Positions 16,918 to 25,305 of a stretch of DNA of 53,350 nucleotides are shown in pieces. A model generated the notes under the pieces. It searched no databases. It saw only the letters and a program-made list of their open reading frames with translations, and was not told the DNA's origin. The stretch's first letter is position 1. Each line of letters opens with the position of its first letter. The stretch is from assembly GCA_025361725.1 (NCBI GenBank), contig JANYJV010000024.1, positions 1 through 53,350 of the forward strand, written 5' to 3'. Origin of the DNA: Acidimicrobiia bacterium. GTDB taxonomy: Bacteria > Actinomycetota > Acidimicrobiia > IMCC26256 > JAENVU01. Made by a program: the position numbers and the translations under genes.

Positions 16918-19032
16918 ATGACCGGGGGGCCCACGATCGCGACCGACGCGTCGCGCCCCCCCGCCCACCGCACCGAGTCCCAACCGTCCGACGCTGGTTC
17001 TCGTCGCCCGGACATCCAGGGTTTGCGGGCGGTAGCAGTCCTGCTGGTCGTGGCGTTCCACGCCGGCCTGTCCGTACCGGGCGGTTTCACCGGCGTCGAC
17101 GTGTTCTTCGTCATCTCTGGCTTCGTGATCACCGCCATGCTCCTGCGGGAGTTGGATCAGCGGTCCTTGTCGTTCGCCGGCTTCTACGCACGCCGCGTGC
17201 GTCGCATCCTGCCGGCATCGGCGTTGACGATCTCCTTCGTAGCCATCGCCTCGATCGCGGCCATCAGTCCGAGCGCGCAGAAAACCACCGGTACCACCGG
17301 CATTGCCGGGTCGCTGTTCACGGCGAACATGCTCCTCAGCCGAGCCCGCAACGGCTACTTCGACGTCGCGCCGACGTCGAATCCGTTGTTGCACATCTGG
17401 TCGCTGTCCGTCGAAGAGCAGTTCTATCTCGTGTTTCCCGCGCTGCTCGTCGTGGGATTCCTGATCGCCCGCAAACGCTTCCCCACAACGGACCCGAGGC
17501 GCGTGGTCGGCGCGATCGTCGGCGTCGTTGCCGGCGGTTCGTTCCTCGTCTCGTGGTACATGACGAACCATTCGTTCGCGGTCGGAGGCTTGGCCTTCAA
17601 CCCCCAGACCGCCTTCTACCTCGCACCAACTCGCGCGTGGGAGTTCGCTATCGGGGCGCTGATTGCACTCGTCGTCCCGATGATCGTCCGGCTGCCTCGT
17701 TCGATCGCACCGGCCCTCGCACTCGCCGGCGCGGTGCTCGTTGTCGTTGGCGCGTGGGGAATCTCCGGCACGACACCGTTTCCGGGGACCGCGGCACTTC
17801 TCCCGGTGATCGGCACTGGGCTGCTCATCGTCGCCGGGACCGTGGCCGCCAACCCGATTTCGACCGTGTTGTCGCTCCGCCCACTGATCCGGATCGGAGA
17901 CCTGTCCTACAGCTGGTACCTCTGGCATTGGCCGTTCATCGTCTTCGCATCGGCACTGTTCCCGGCGGAGGGTCGCGCTCCGCTGATCGCCGCCGCGATC
18001 TCCCTTCTGCCCGCGTGGCTGTCGTTCAGGTACCTGGAAACTCCGATCCGTCTCGACACTCGGATACGCGGGCGGCGCGCATTGACCGTTGCGGTGATCT
18101 GCATCGTGGTGCCCGCCGGCTGCTCCCTGGTGCTGCTTCACGCGCCGAAGCCTCCGCCGTCCGCAGCGACGAAGTCCTTCTTGGTGAGCACCGGCCTCAA
18201 CCATCAGGACCAGGCGCGTCGGTGCAACGAGGGAGTGCCTGTCGCCCTACTCGCCGATCGCTGTACGTGGCCGGTTGCGAACGCCCACGGTCGCGTGATC
18301 CTGATCGGCGACTCCAACGCGGGGCACTTTGTCGAGCCAGCGGCGAAGGCGAGCAACGAGTTGGGATTGGACCTCACCGTCGCGACCTACCCGGACTGCC
18401 CCTTCGTGGATCTCATCATCCAAAACCAAAGCCGACCCGCCGCGACCACGCGCTGCCGTAACTTCGTGACGCAGTCGTTGCGTCAGATCGCCGCCGAGAA
18501 ACCGAACCTGGTACTCATCGCCGCATCCGGCCCGCTGTATTTCACGAGTCGGAATACCTTCCGAGATCCAACCTCGGGACAGCGCTCCACCACGCCAGAA
18601 GGGCGAGCCAACCTTTGGTCGGACGGCCTGGGCCGGGTGTTGCGTCAGCTCAGCGCAGCACAGATCCCGACCGTGCTGATCCGCACCGTCGCGCAATGGG
18701 AGTCCTGGGACGCTCGGTCCTGCGCCGAGGCTCGTGCGTACCTCGCACCTCGGTCATGCGGCGCCGATCAGACCCGAGCCGAAGTGAACGCCTTTCGGCG
18801 CCGCAATGTCGCCGCCGACGATCGCGCGCTTCGCACCGCGCCGGCGGTGGCTGCCATCGACTTCACCGACGCGCTGTGCAGCCCGAAACGTTGCGCCACG
18901 AACCGCCAGAATCTGTGGCTCTACAAGGACGGCCGACACCTCAGCGTGCCCGGAGCGCTCACCTTGACCGGTGAGTTCCGTGATGTAATTCAAGCGCACG
19001 CCCGGCCCGAGATCTCTCAGGGTTCACGGTAG
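16918..19032 (+). CDS. Acyltransferase 3 family protein with C-terminal SGNH domain (OafA/YrhL-like)
   Basis: A 704-residue two-domain membrane enzyme. Residues 30-400 are the acyltransferase-3 domain with about ten transmembrane helices: RRPDIQGLRAVAVLLVVAFH at its start contains the conserved Arg and His, GGFTGVDVFFVISGFVIT follows, then HIWSLSVEEQFYLVFP. From about residue 420 an extracytoplasmic SGNH hydrolase-like domain has GDSNAGH (Ser466) and a terminal Asp671/His674 pair in KDGRHLSV. Such proteins O-acetylate cell-surface polysaccharides or peptidoglycan. It is monocistronic as far as can be seen and ends at a strong hairpin. Confidence 0.93.
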   Translation: MTGGPTIATDASRPPAHRTESQPSDAGSRRPDIQGLRAVAVLLVVAFHAGLSVPGGFTGVDVFFVISGFVITAMLLRELDQRSLSFAGFYARRVRRILPASALTISFVAIASIAAISPSAQKTTGTTGIAGSLFTANMLLSRARNGYFDVAPTSNPLLHIWSLSVEEQFYLVFPALLVVGFLIARKRFPTTDPRRVVGAIVGVVAGGSFLVSWYMTNHSFAVGGLAFNPQTAFYLAPTRAWEFAIGALIALVVPMIVRLPRSIAPALALAGAVLVVVGAWGISGTTPFPGTAALLPVIGTGLLIVAGTVAANPISTVLSLRPLIRIGDLSYSWYLWHWPFIVFASALFPAEGRAPLIAAAISLLPAWLSFRYLETPIRLDTRIRGRRALTVAVICIVVPAGCSLVLLHAPKPPPSAATKSFLVSTGLNHQDQARRCNEGVPVALLADRCTWPVANAHGRVILIGDSNAGHFVEPAAKASNELGLDLTVATYPDCPFVDLIIQNQSRPAATTRCRNFVTQSLRQIAAEKPNLVLIAASGPLYFTSRNTFRDPTSGQRSTTPEGRANLWSDGLGRVLRQLSAAQIPTVLIRTVAQWESWDARSCAEARAYLAPRSCGADQTRAEVNAFRRRNVAADDRALRTAPAVAAIDFTDALCSPKRCATNRQNLWLYKDGRHLSVPGALTLTGEFRDVIQAHARPEISQGSR

Positions 19033-19090
19033 ATGAGGCCCCGACGAGCGAGGGATTGACGCACGCGTTATGGTTCCGGGAAGCGAGTTG

Positions 19091-19123
19091 GAGCCGCCGC
19101 TCACCCTGCCCGAGCGGCGGCTC
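19091..19123. terminator. Bidirectional terminator-like hairpin
   Basis: A perfect 12-bp inverted repeat (GAGCCGCCGCTC / GAGCGGCGGCTC) with a 9-nt loop sits between the convergent acyltransferase and decarboxylase genes. There is no U tract on either side, as is common in high-GC actinobacteria. It is most likely shared by both transcripts. Confidence 0.75.
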
Positions 19124-19158
19124 GCTCGCGTTCTGACCCCGCATCGAGCCCGGAAGTT

Positions 19159-20466
19159 TCAGTCGGAGCCCGGGTCAATCACTTGGCGGGCGAACAGTTC
19201 GTCGACGGTCTCGCGCCGGACCAGCACCCGGGCCTCACCCGCCTCCACCGCCACCACGCTCGGACGCGTCGCGCAGTTGTAGTTGTTCGCGAGCGAGAAC
19301 GTGTAGGCACCGGTTCCCGGCATGACCACGAGCGAGCCGGGTGCGACGACGCCAAACGCGACGTCACGCGCCAGCACGTCACCCGAATCACAGTGCAGAC
19401 CCACGAGCGTCACCGGTGAAGTGACGCCACTCGTCAACGCAAAGGGCGAAGCGGCGCGCAGACCACTGACGGCTTCGACGTCGTCAGAAGTACCGCCGTC
19501 GACCGCGACGAACGTTCGGCCGGCCGACGTCTTGACCGTCCGCACGCGGTACACGGTGACGACGGCGCGCGCGACGAGCGAACGTCCGGGCTCGACGATG
19601 AGTTCAGTCGCGGGATCGAACCCGGCGGTTCGCATGGCATCGTCGAGCGCGTGGATGTAGTGCGCCGTTGCGGGCGCGGCCATCGCGGGGTGCTGCGGAA
19701 CACCCAGGCCACCGCCAGCGTCGAGGACCTCGAACGAACCGAGTGCACCGACTCGGGTGATCGCGTCGACGAACGGCTCGAGTGCAGTGATCTGCGATCC
19801 AACGTGAACGTGGATGCCCCGCAACCGCAACGAAGGCGCCGCGTCGATGGCACGGAACACCGCGGGCGCCTCGGCGATCGTGACGCCGAACTTCTGGCCA
19901 TGATGGGCCGTGGCCATGGACTCGTGGGTCGCCGGCGCGATACCCGGGGTAATGCGCACGAGCACGTCGACGGGGCGCGTCGCCACTGCGTCGAGGTGAT
20001 CCACGTCCTGCGGTCCGTCGATCACCACCAGGCCGACGCCCTGCTCGGCGGCCTCACGCAGTTCGTCTTCGCTTCGGGCATTGCCGTGATACAGAATCCG
20101 ATCCGGCGCGATCTTCGCCCGACGAGCCAAGGCGAGTTCACCGGCGGTCGTGACGTCGGCGCCGATGCCGAGCCGACCAAGCCGCGCGACCACCGCAATG
20201 ATCGGGAAGGCCTTCGTCGCAAAGACGGCTCGTGCGGGCCGATCAAGCGCAGCCAGTGCTTCGAGGTACCCGTGAGCCCGGGCGTCGATGTCGGTGACGT
20301 CCACGATCTGGAGCGGCGATCCGAAACGATCGACTAGTTCTGCAACTGAACAGCCGGCGATGGTCATCACGTCGGCCTCGAGCGTCGCGCTCAGCGGCAG
20401 GTGCGTGGCGACTGCGGCCGGCGACGCTGCGGTCGACGGCGTTGCGGTCTTCGGGGGCACGGTCAC
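19159..20466 (-). CDS. Diaminopimelate decarboxylase-like PLP-dependent (fold III) decarboxylase
   Basis: A 435-residue fold-type III PLP decarboxylase. Lys85 in FATKAFP is the Schiff-base lysine; HVHVGSQI at about 219, the phosphate-binding EPGRS at 292-296, the second-subunit Cys359 in HCDSGD and Tyr388 in GAYTFSLANNYN complete the active site. This is the signature of LysA-type enzymes, and HCDSGD fits diaminopimelate specificity, but the gene sits third in an operon with VOC and Gfo/Idh genes instead of lysine genes, so a different D-amino acid substrate is possible. GTG start overlaps the upstream stop (GTGA). Confidence 0.88.
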   Translation of the reverse strand: MTVPPKTATPSTAASPAAVATHLPLSATLEADVMTIAGCSVAELVDRFGSPLQIVDVTDIDARAHGYLEALAALDRPARAVFATKAFPIIAVVARLGRLGIGADVTTAGELALARRAKIAPDRILYHGNARSEDELREAAEQGVGLVVIDGPQDVDHLDAVATRPVDVLVRITPGIAPATHESMATAHHGQKFGVTIAEAPAVFRAIDAAPSLRLRGIHVHVGSQITALEPFVDAITRVGALGSFEVLDAGGGLGVPQHPAMAAPATAHYIHALDDAMRTAGFDPATELIVEPGRSLVARAVVTVYRVRTVKTSAGRTFVAVDGGTSDDVEAVSGLRAASPFALTSGVTSPVTLVGLHCDSGDVLARDVAFGVVAPGSLVVMPGTGAYTFSLANNYNCATRPSVVAVEAGEARVLVRRETVDELFARQVIDPGSD

Positions 20467-21569
20467 CGCGCCACCGGATCGCGCACCGACGCCGGGTCGA
20501 CCCCGAGACCGCCGGCCGCACTGCTCTCGTAGGCCGCGAGCGCAAATCGGAGCACCTGCATTGCGTCGTCGGCGCCCCACTGCAAGGGACCCGCGCCCGT
20601 GCGCAGCCAGCGCAACCAATGCCGGCCCGAGTCTCGAAAGCTGCTCGCCCAATCATCATCGAGCGCATGCGATGCCCGCATCTCCCCGTCGACGTACACC
20701 TCGAGACTCGGCTGTTGAACACCGCGCCCGGTACAGCGATTGACGCGTGCGTAGCCGCGCCGACCGGTGACCTCCCACCGTTCGTCGTTGGTGTAGTAGT
20801 CCGATCGAAGGTAGAGATCCGGAGCAAGGGTGACGTCCCAGACGCCACGGACGCCGGAATCGTGTTCCCACGAGATGGTGGTCGGTGCGTCGATCGCGAC
20901 CCCGGGAACGACCTCCGTCTCGCCGATCCACGCGCGCACCTCCCGCACCGAACCGAACAGCCAGAGCGCGGTGGAGAGCTTGTGCCAACCGTCGTCGAAC
21001 ACCAAGATCCCGCGCCCGCGCTGCATCTGGGCGAACTGCCACTCGTAGCTACCCATCGGCACGTCCCAGCCGCCGCGTCCGCTGGCCACCATCTTGAGGT
21101 GGTAGCCGACGACGTCGCCGATCGCACCGGACGTCACGGCGTCGCGGAGTCGAACCAACGGCTCGTAGAAGAGGTAGTTCTCCATCACCCGGAGCACGCG
21201 ATCGTTGGCTTCCGCTGCGTCGACCATCCGTTGCGCGTCCGCGAGCGTGTTGCACATGGGCTTCTGGAGGTTCACGTGCCACCCGTGGTCGAGCAGATCG
21301 ATCACACCGTCGACGTGCAGCGGAATCGGGAGCAGGGCTTCGACGGCGTCCACCTCGACACCGGCGGCCGCGAGTTCCTCGACCGACGCGAAGGTCGAAG
21401 CATTCGGCCAATCGGACTGCCGCTGGGCGCGCCGATCAGGGTCCGGATCGACGAGCGCGACCACCTCGGCGTCGGGGTTGTCGAGGTAGGCCCGCACGTT
21501 GAGGTCATAGATCCGGCCGAGACCCACAATGGCGCAGCGGACGGACCGGTCGAAGGGCTCGAAGCTCAT
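20463..21569 (-). CDS. Gfo/Idh/MocA family oxidoreductase
   Basis: A 368-residue NAD(P)-dependent dehydrogenase. The Rossmann strand CAIVGLGRIYDLN, the second strand EVVALVDPDPDRR, the region LPIPLHVDGVIDLL and LQKPMCNTLADAQ (an EKP-like motif with Gln for Glu) define the Gfo/Idh/MocA family; the C-terminal half is the alpha/beta domain with VFDDGWHKLSTALWLFG holding the likely catalytic His. Members oxidise sugars, inositols or related polyols. Translation is coupled at both ends: ATGA overlap with the VOC gene and GTGA overlap with the decarboxylase. Confidence 0.88.
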   Translation of the reverse strand: MSFEPFDRSVRCAIVGLGRIYDLNVRAYLDNPDAEVVALVDPDPDRRAQRQSDWPNASTFASVEELAAAGVEVDAVEALLPIPLHVDGVIDLLDHGWHVNLQKPMCNTLADAQRMVDAAEANDRVLRVMENYLFYEPLVRLRDAVTSGAIGDVVGYHLKMVASGRGGWDVPMGSYEWQFAQMQRGRGILVFDDGWHKLSTALWLFGSVREVRAWIGETEVVPGVAIDAPTTISWEHDSGVRGVWDVTLAPDLYLRSDYYTNDERWEVTGRRGYARVNRCTGRGVQQPSLEVYVDGEMRASHALDDDWASSFRDSGRHWLRWLRTGAGPLQWGADDAMQVLRFALAAYESSAAGGLGVDPASVRDPVAR

Positions 21570-21952
21570 GTCGGCACCGCAGGTGAAAGCTGCTCCATGA
21601 ACTCGAGACGAATCCCGCCGGGTGCAGCGACGAATGCGATGCGGCGCCGACCGAACGTGCCCTCGACGATCGCCGGTCCCCACAGCACCTCGTGCCCCGC
21701 GAGTTCGGCATCGAGATCGTCGGTGAACAGGGCGGGATGCAGGAAGGTGTCGTCGGGCAGCTCGACCTCATCTTCGTAGATGGCGCGGGTGAACAGGGTG
21801 ATCATCACGGGGCCGAGAAACACATCGGCGCGCTCACCACCCATCCACGCCTGGCGATCCTGGATGCGACCGCCCGCCGCTTCGTAGAACTGACAGGCCG
21901 CGTCCAAGTCCGACACCTTCACCGCCAGATTGGCCATTCCGGTGACCGCCAC
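21566..21952 (-). CDS. VOC family (glyoxalase/bleomycin resistance-like) protein
   Basis: A 128-residue protein with two beta-alpha-beta-beta-beta repeats of the vicinal oxygen chelate fold. NLAVKVSDLDAACQFYEAAG opens the first half and HPALFTDDLDAELAG the second, and RRIAFVAAPGGIRLEFME is the closing strand with the metal-ligand Glu. It is the first gene of a three-gene overlapping operon. Likely roles are an isomerase, epimerase or ring-opening enzyme acting on the same substrate as the downstream oxidoreductase. Confidence 0.85.
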   Translation of the reverse strand: MAVTGMANLAVKVSDLDAACQFYEAAGGRIQDRQAWMGGERADVFLGPVMITLFTRAIYEDEVELPDDTFLHPALFTDDLDAELAGHEVLWGPAIVEGTFGRRRIAFVAAPGGIRLEFMEQLSPAVPT

Positions 21953-22052
21953 GACGCCTCCGAAGTCTTCAAAGCTCCGAGGGTATCGGTCTTGATCTGT
22001 CGGCTGAGGGACAGTGCACGTCGAGCGGCTACTCGAGCGGTTGTCCCGGCGC

Positions 22053-22244
22053 CTACCTCAAGCGAGTTGTGGCGTGGACTGCGCCGGCAGTCGTTGCCGT
22101 CCTGGCCGACCCTGCGTGCGCAGCGGCAACGGACACCAGCGAACCGAGTGCAGCGAGGACAAGGACGATCGCCACGCGCGCTGACGTGCGGGCGACACGA
22201 TCCACGCGGAGCTGCGGACTCGACAAGCGGGTTGAGGGGGTCAC
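22053..22244 (-). CDS. Possible small exported or membrane peptide
   Basis: A 63-residue frame from GTG 22244, preceded by a perfect GGAGG four bases upstream. Residues 1-25 are Arg-rich, about 26-47 form a hydrophobic stretch ending in VSVAAAHAGSA, which looks like a signal peptidase site, leaving a mature tail of under 20 residues. It could be a secreted peptide, a small membrane protein, or the leftover 5' end of a longer exported protein. The strong Shine-Dalgarno is the main argument; I recognise no family. Confidence 0.4.
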   Translation of the reverse strand: MTPSTRLSSPQLRVDRVARTSARVAIVLVLAALGSLVSVAAAHAGSARTATTAGAVHATTRLR

Positions 22245-22566
22245 GGGGCCTCCGTGGAGCACGGCCGAGAGGAGCGCGGTCCGGAACTCATCGGCCGCCG
22301 CCGCGTGCGAACCAACCGAGACTTTTTGTCAAAGTGAGTCGACCCCCGTCGACCGGCCCGGGGTCGCCTGCGATCGCGAGGAAGAAACTGAGGAACACAC
22401 TGAGATTCGGAAAATCTCGGAGGTGGAGCCCTGACTGATTGGGTCGATATTCACATCGCACCCTTTGATGAGCAGGCCGACCGAGGTCGGAGAGAGCGAG
22501 GACACCGATGCGTTCGCACCGCGGCCACGGTTTCTTCCAACGCACCCCGATCGTGACGACACCGCA
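22245..22566. other. Intergenic region upstream of the response regulator
   Basis: About 320 bp without a convincing gene, between the small exported peptide and the response regulator. It holds a 7-bp inverted repeat CGACCCC / GGGGTCG at 22340-22366 and an AT-richer stretch around 22320-22335 (TTTTTGTCAAAG) that could carry promoter elements. No motif I can name. Confidence 0.5.
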
Positions 22567-23130
22567 ATGACCACGATTCTCATCGTCGAAGACGACGACG
22601 ACCTCCGACGGATCATGCGTTGGGGTCTCGAGGCTGAAGGGTTCGAGGTCGCGTGCGCCGCCGACGGCCAACAAGCGCTCGAAACGGTGATCGAGGTTCG
22701 ACCGGACCTCGTCGTGCTCGATTGGGAACTACCAGCGCTCAACGGCATCGAGGTCTGCACACTCATCCGGAACGCCGAACACTCGACGGGTATCCCGGTC
22801 ATCATCGTCTCGGGTCGGTACGAGGCCGACGACATCCGTCGTGGCATCGAGGCCGACGCCGACGCCTACGTCACCAAACCATTCGCCATCGAGACGCTGG
22901 CCGGCGAGATTCGTCGCGTCCTGGACCGATCGGCCGGACGAATGGTGCCGGCCCAGCCTCATACCGCAGTGATCGAGGGCCCACCACGCGCGGTTCCGGA
23001 CCCGGAGGCACGCATCCCCACCGCGGACACCGACACATCACCGACGACCAATCCCGAGTCGGCTTCTGGCCACGCGTGTGGGCACCGTGGTGGCCGTCGG
23101 GTCCACGGTCATGATCGCCACGGGCGGTAG
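22567..23130 (+). CDS. Response regulator receiver protein
   Basis: A 187-residue protein made of one CheY-like receiver domain plus a disordered tail. The acidic pocket is in LIVEDDDDL (Asp9-11), the phosphoacceptor Asp52 in LVVLDWELPALNG, Ser82 in IIVSGRY and Lys104 in YVTKPF; all switch residues are present. Residues 125-187 are Pro/Thr/Arg-rich with no DNA-binding or enzymatic domain. No histidine kinase is adjacent, so it is an orphan single-domain regulator that probably acts through protein contacts. Start chosen at ATG 22567, where the fold begins. Confidence 0.88.
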   Translation: MTTILIVEDDDDLRRIMRWGLEAEGFEVACAADGQQALETVIEVRPDLVVLDWELPALNGIEVCTLIRNAEHSTGIPVIIVSGRYEADDIRRGIEADADAYVTKPFAIETLAGEIRRVLDRSAGRMVPAQPHTAVIEGPPRAVPDPEARIPTADTDTSPTTNPESASGHACGHRGGRRVHGHDRHGR

Positions 23131-23212
23131 CCCCACACGACACGCGAGATCACGACGATCGCGACGCGACCGGCGGTGGACGGGGCACTGCGGTTCGAGA
23201 CATGCTTCGGCA

Positions 23213-23977
23213 GTGCGGACCCCGACGAAATCGGATGCCGAATCACGACCACCTTTCGTAGCGCCGATGCTGGCGAGCGCAGCGACCGAACTCCCTCCGG
23301 GCGACGACTGGTCGTTTGAGATGAAGTGGGACGGTGTGCGGGCCATCGCGATGGTCGGACCGGACGCAGTCGAGCTCCGCAGTCGAGCCGGCTTCGACGG
23401 CCACCAACTCACGGAGCTGGTCTACGCCGAGCGACGCGCGCTCCTCAACCGGCTCGGCGCGCGCGGTGACGCCTGGGACACGCCCCCGAATGGGCACGAC
23501 GGGAGTGTCGCCTTCTCAACCAACGCGCAGCTCGGGTTCGAAGGAGTCGTCGCGAAGCGCTTCGATTCGCGATACGAATCCGGACGCCGTTCGAAGTCGT
23601 GGCGCAAGGTCAAGCACCAACGCCGCCAAGAGTTCGTGGTCGGCGGCTGGGTGCCGGGCCAGGGTGGACGAGCGAATCGGATCGGCGCGCTCCTCCTCGG
23701 GGAGGACAACGCCGACGGTGCGCTGCGCTACGTCGGCAAGGTCGGCACCGGCTTCAACGAGGCCGAACTCGACCGGCTCGGTGCTGAACTTGCGACTCGA
23801 CAATCTGACACCAGTCTCTTCTCCGACCGGGACCTGCCACGTGACGCCCGGTTCGTACACCCTGAACTGGTCGTGGAAGTGCGCTTCACCGAGTCGACGA
23901 CGCACGACCACCTGCGCCACCCTGCCTACTTGGGACGACGCGACGATACGGACCCTCGTGAGGTGCGGCGCGAATAG
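23213..23977 (+). pseudogene. ATP-dependent DNA ligase (LigD ligase-domain type) with internal in-frame deletion
   Basis: The 254-residue frame begins like LigD/LigC ligases (PPFVAPMLASAA, then WSFEMKWDGVRA with the AMP-accepting Lys near residue 38) and ends with GFEGVVAKRFDSRYESGRR, WRKVKHQ, GGWVPGQGGR and the OB-fold region to REVRRE. In family members RSR(N/A)G is followed by about 60 residues holding motif III (the LDGE Glu) and IIIa (FDLL); here RSRAG runs straight into FDGHQLTEL, so both motifs are gone. The frame is kept, but the nucleotidyltransferase pocket cannot be complete. Most likely an inactive relic; start codon uncertain (GTG 23213 or upstream). Confidence 0.8.
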
Positions 23978-24471
23978 CAACACGCGCCGACGCCGAGCTC
24001 GGCGCCGAGTCCGTCGATCCGACGGTTCCGGCGAAATCTGTTCTTCCCGGTTTGACTTCCTCGAGGTGGGGGTATCCAGGACCCAGCGTCGTGGTGTCGA
24101 GGTCGTGAGCCCGTCTCCCCCAGCCCGGTATGTCTCCGGTCTCGACACCACGGCTGCTCTGTTTCGAGACCACTCGACGGTGATCGACTCCACCGACGTC
24201 AACGAGACGTCCACCCCGACATCGTCGACCTGTACCTGTCTGGCGCGCTGAGCGAGGTCTCGCATCGGCGAGCCGCACGAGATAGCCGGTACTTGCTGGC
24301 CGAGGAAAATCGTCTCCTCGCCGTGCTGAACAGCGCCCACCACCGCCAAGCTCGTCAGAGCCCGACCAAGGACCGGTCCCTGGCCCAGGCCGCCTGACGC
24401 CGTCCTCATGGTTCCTCTTCCTCCCGGACCAGGACGGGGGTAGATTCTCCCCGTTCGATCAGGGGGTGGGA
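23978..24471. other. Gene-poor stretch with an inverted repeat and a decayed small frame
   Basis: No intact gene. A perfect 12-bp inverted repeat lies at 24090-24101 and 24141-24152. From about 24180 to 24400 there is coding-like sequence broken by a frameshift: GTG 24180 reads VIDSTDVNE, and the adjacent frame continues as VHPDIVDLYLSGALSE, then RYLLAEENRLLAVL, to a TGA at about 24400. The two halves join into one plausible helical protein of about 70 residues if one base is restored near 24205. No family recognised. Confidence 0.35.
24090..24152. repeat. Perfect 12-bp inverted repeat, 39-bp spacer
   Basis: CGTGGTGTCGAG at 24090-24101 and CTCGACACCACG at 24141-24152 are exact reverse complements. 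The spacing suits a long hairpin or two half-sites rather than a terminator. It lies between the deleted ligase and the lipoprotein gene, so it may mark the edge of an old insertion or deletion. Confidence 0.85.
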
Positions 24472-25236
24472 ATGATGCGTTCCATGCGCAGTCCGGGCTG
24501 GGCATTTCGACGCGTTGCACTCGTGAGTGTGATGGCGCTCCTGGTGGCCGGCTGTTACAAGCCCGTCGCGCTGCACATGCAGCAGACCACTCCTAACTCA
24601 CGCCCGTGGTGGTGTCATTCCGAAGTCATGGCCGACGAGCCGGGCGCGGCCTGGTACATGGATCGCGGCATCCAGAAGGGCGACCTCAGCTGGGCCGACT
24701 GCATCACTGTCTCGGACGACTTCGACCAAGCAATGGCCTACGCCATGCAGTGGCCCACGCGCGGCCAGGCCGAGGCCGCCGGTTGGCGCTCGTCCGCCGA
24801 TTACGCCGCGGGAATGGGAACGCATCATGCGCTGGGCAGCCCGCTCGCCGGAACATTCAACCCGGTTCGTCCGAACTTCTTGCAGTTCGACGGCAATGGC
24901 CCGGACGCGAAGCTCGTCGGGATCAGCTGGTTCGTGAACAACGGATCCGCGGGTCCACCGGAAGGTTTCCCGGGCACCAACGACTGGTGGCACCGGCACG
25001 AGAACGTCTGTCTCTCCAGTCAGTCCGGACTCGTCATCTTCGACGGCCCGTGTCCTCCGGGCGTTGCGGGCAGCACCGTCTACCTCGGCAACTACTGGTT
25101 GCTCCACGCATGGGTGATCCCCGGCTTCCCGCACACTCCTGACGTGTTCGTCGGTCATCACCCGTGTTTGTTGCCGACGGGTCCCGCCGCTCCCGGCGAC
25201 GACTGTTGGACCACGAACATGCACATGCCGATGTAG
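24472..25236 (+). CDS. Secreted lipoprotein of unknown function
   Basis: A 254-residue lipoprotein from ATG 24472, with a purine-rich AGGGGGTGGG immediately upstream. The signal peptide ends in the lipobox LLVAGC, so the mature protein is lipid-anchored outside the cell. The mature part is rich in aromatic residues, Cys and His (THHALG, WWHRHENVC, FVGHHPCLL, DDCWTTNMHM) in a pattern suggesting disulfides and possibly a metal site; the segment SWFVNNGSAGPPEGFPG precedes the central His cluster. I do not recognise the family. GTG 24466 is an alternative start. Confidence 0.8.
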   Translation: MMRSMRSPGWAFRRVALVSVMALLVAGCYKPVALHMQQTTPNSRPWWCHSEVMADEPGAAWYMDRGIQKGDLSWADCITVSDDFDQAMAYAMQWPTRGQAEAAGWRSSADYAAGMGTHHALGSPLAGTFNPVRPNFLQFDGNGPDAKLVGISWFVNNGSAGPPEGFPGTNDWWHRHENVCLSSQSGLVIFDGPCPPGVAGSTVYLGNYWLLHAWVIPGFPHTPDVFVGHHPCLLPTGPAAPGDDCWTTNMHMPM

Positions 25237-25305
25237 GAACGGCACCGGCTCGCCGGCTGCTTTCAACCTGCGACCAACCGATTGCGGTGAGTTGTATGCC
25301 TCGCG

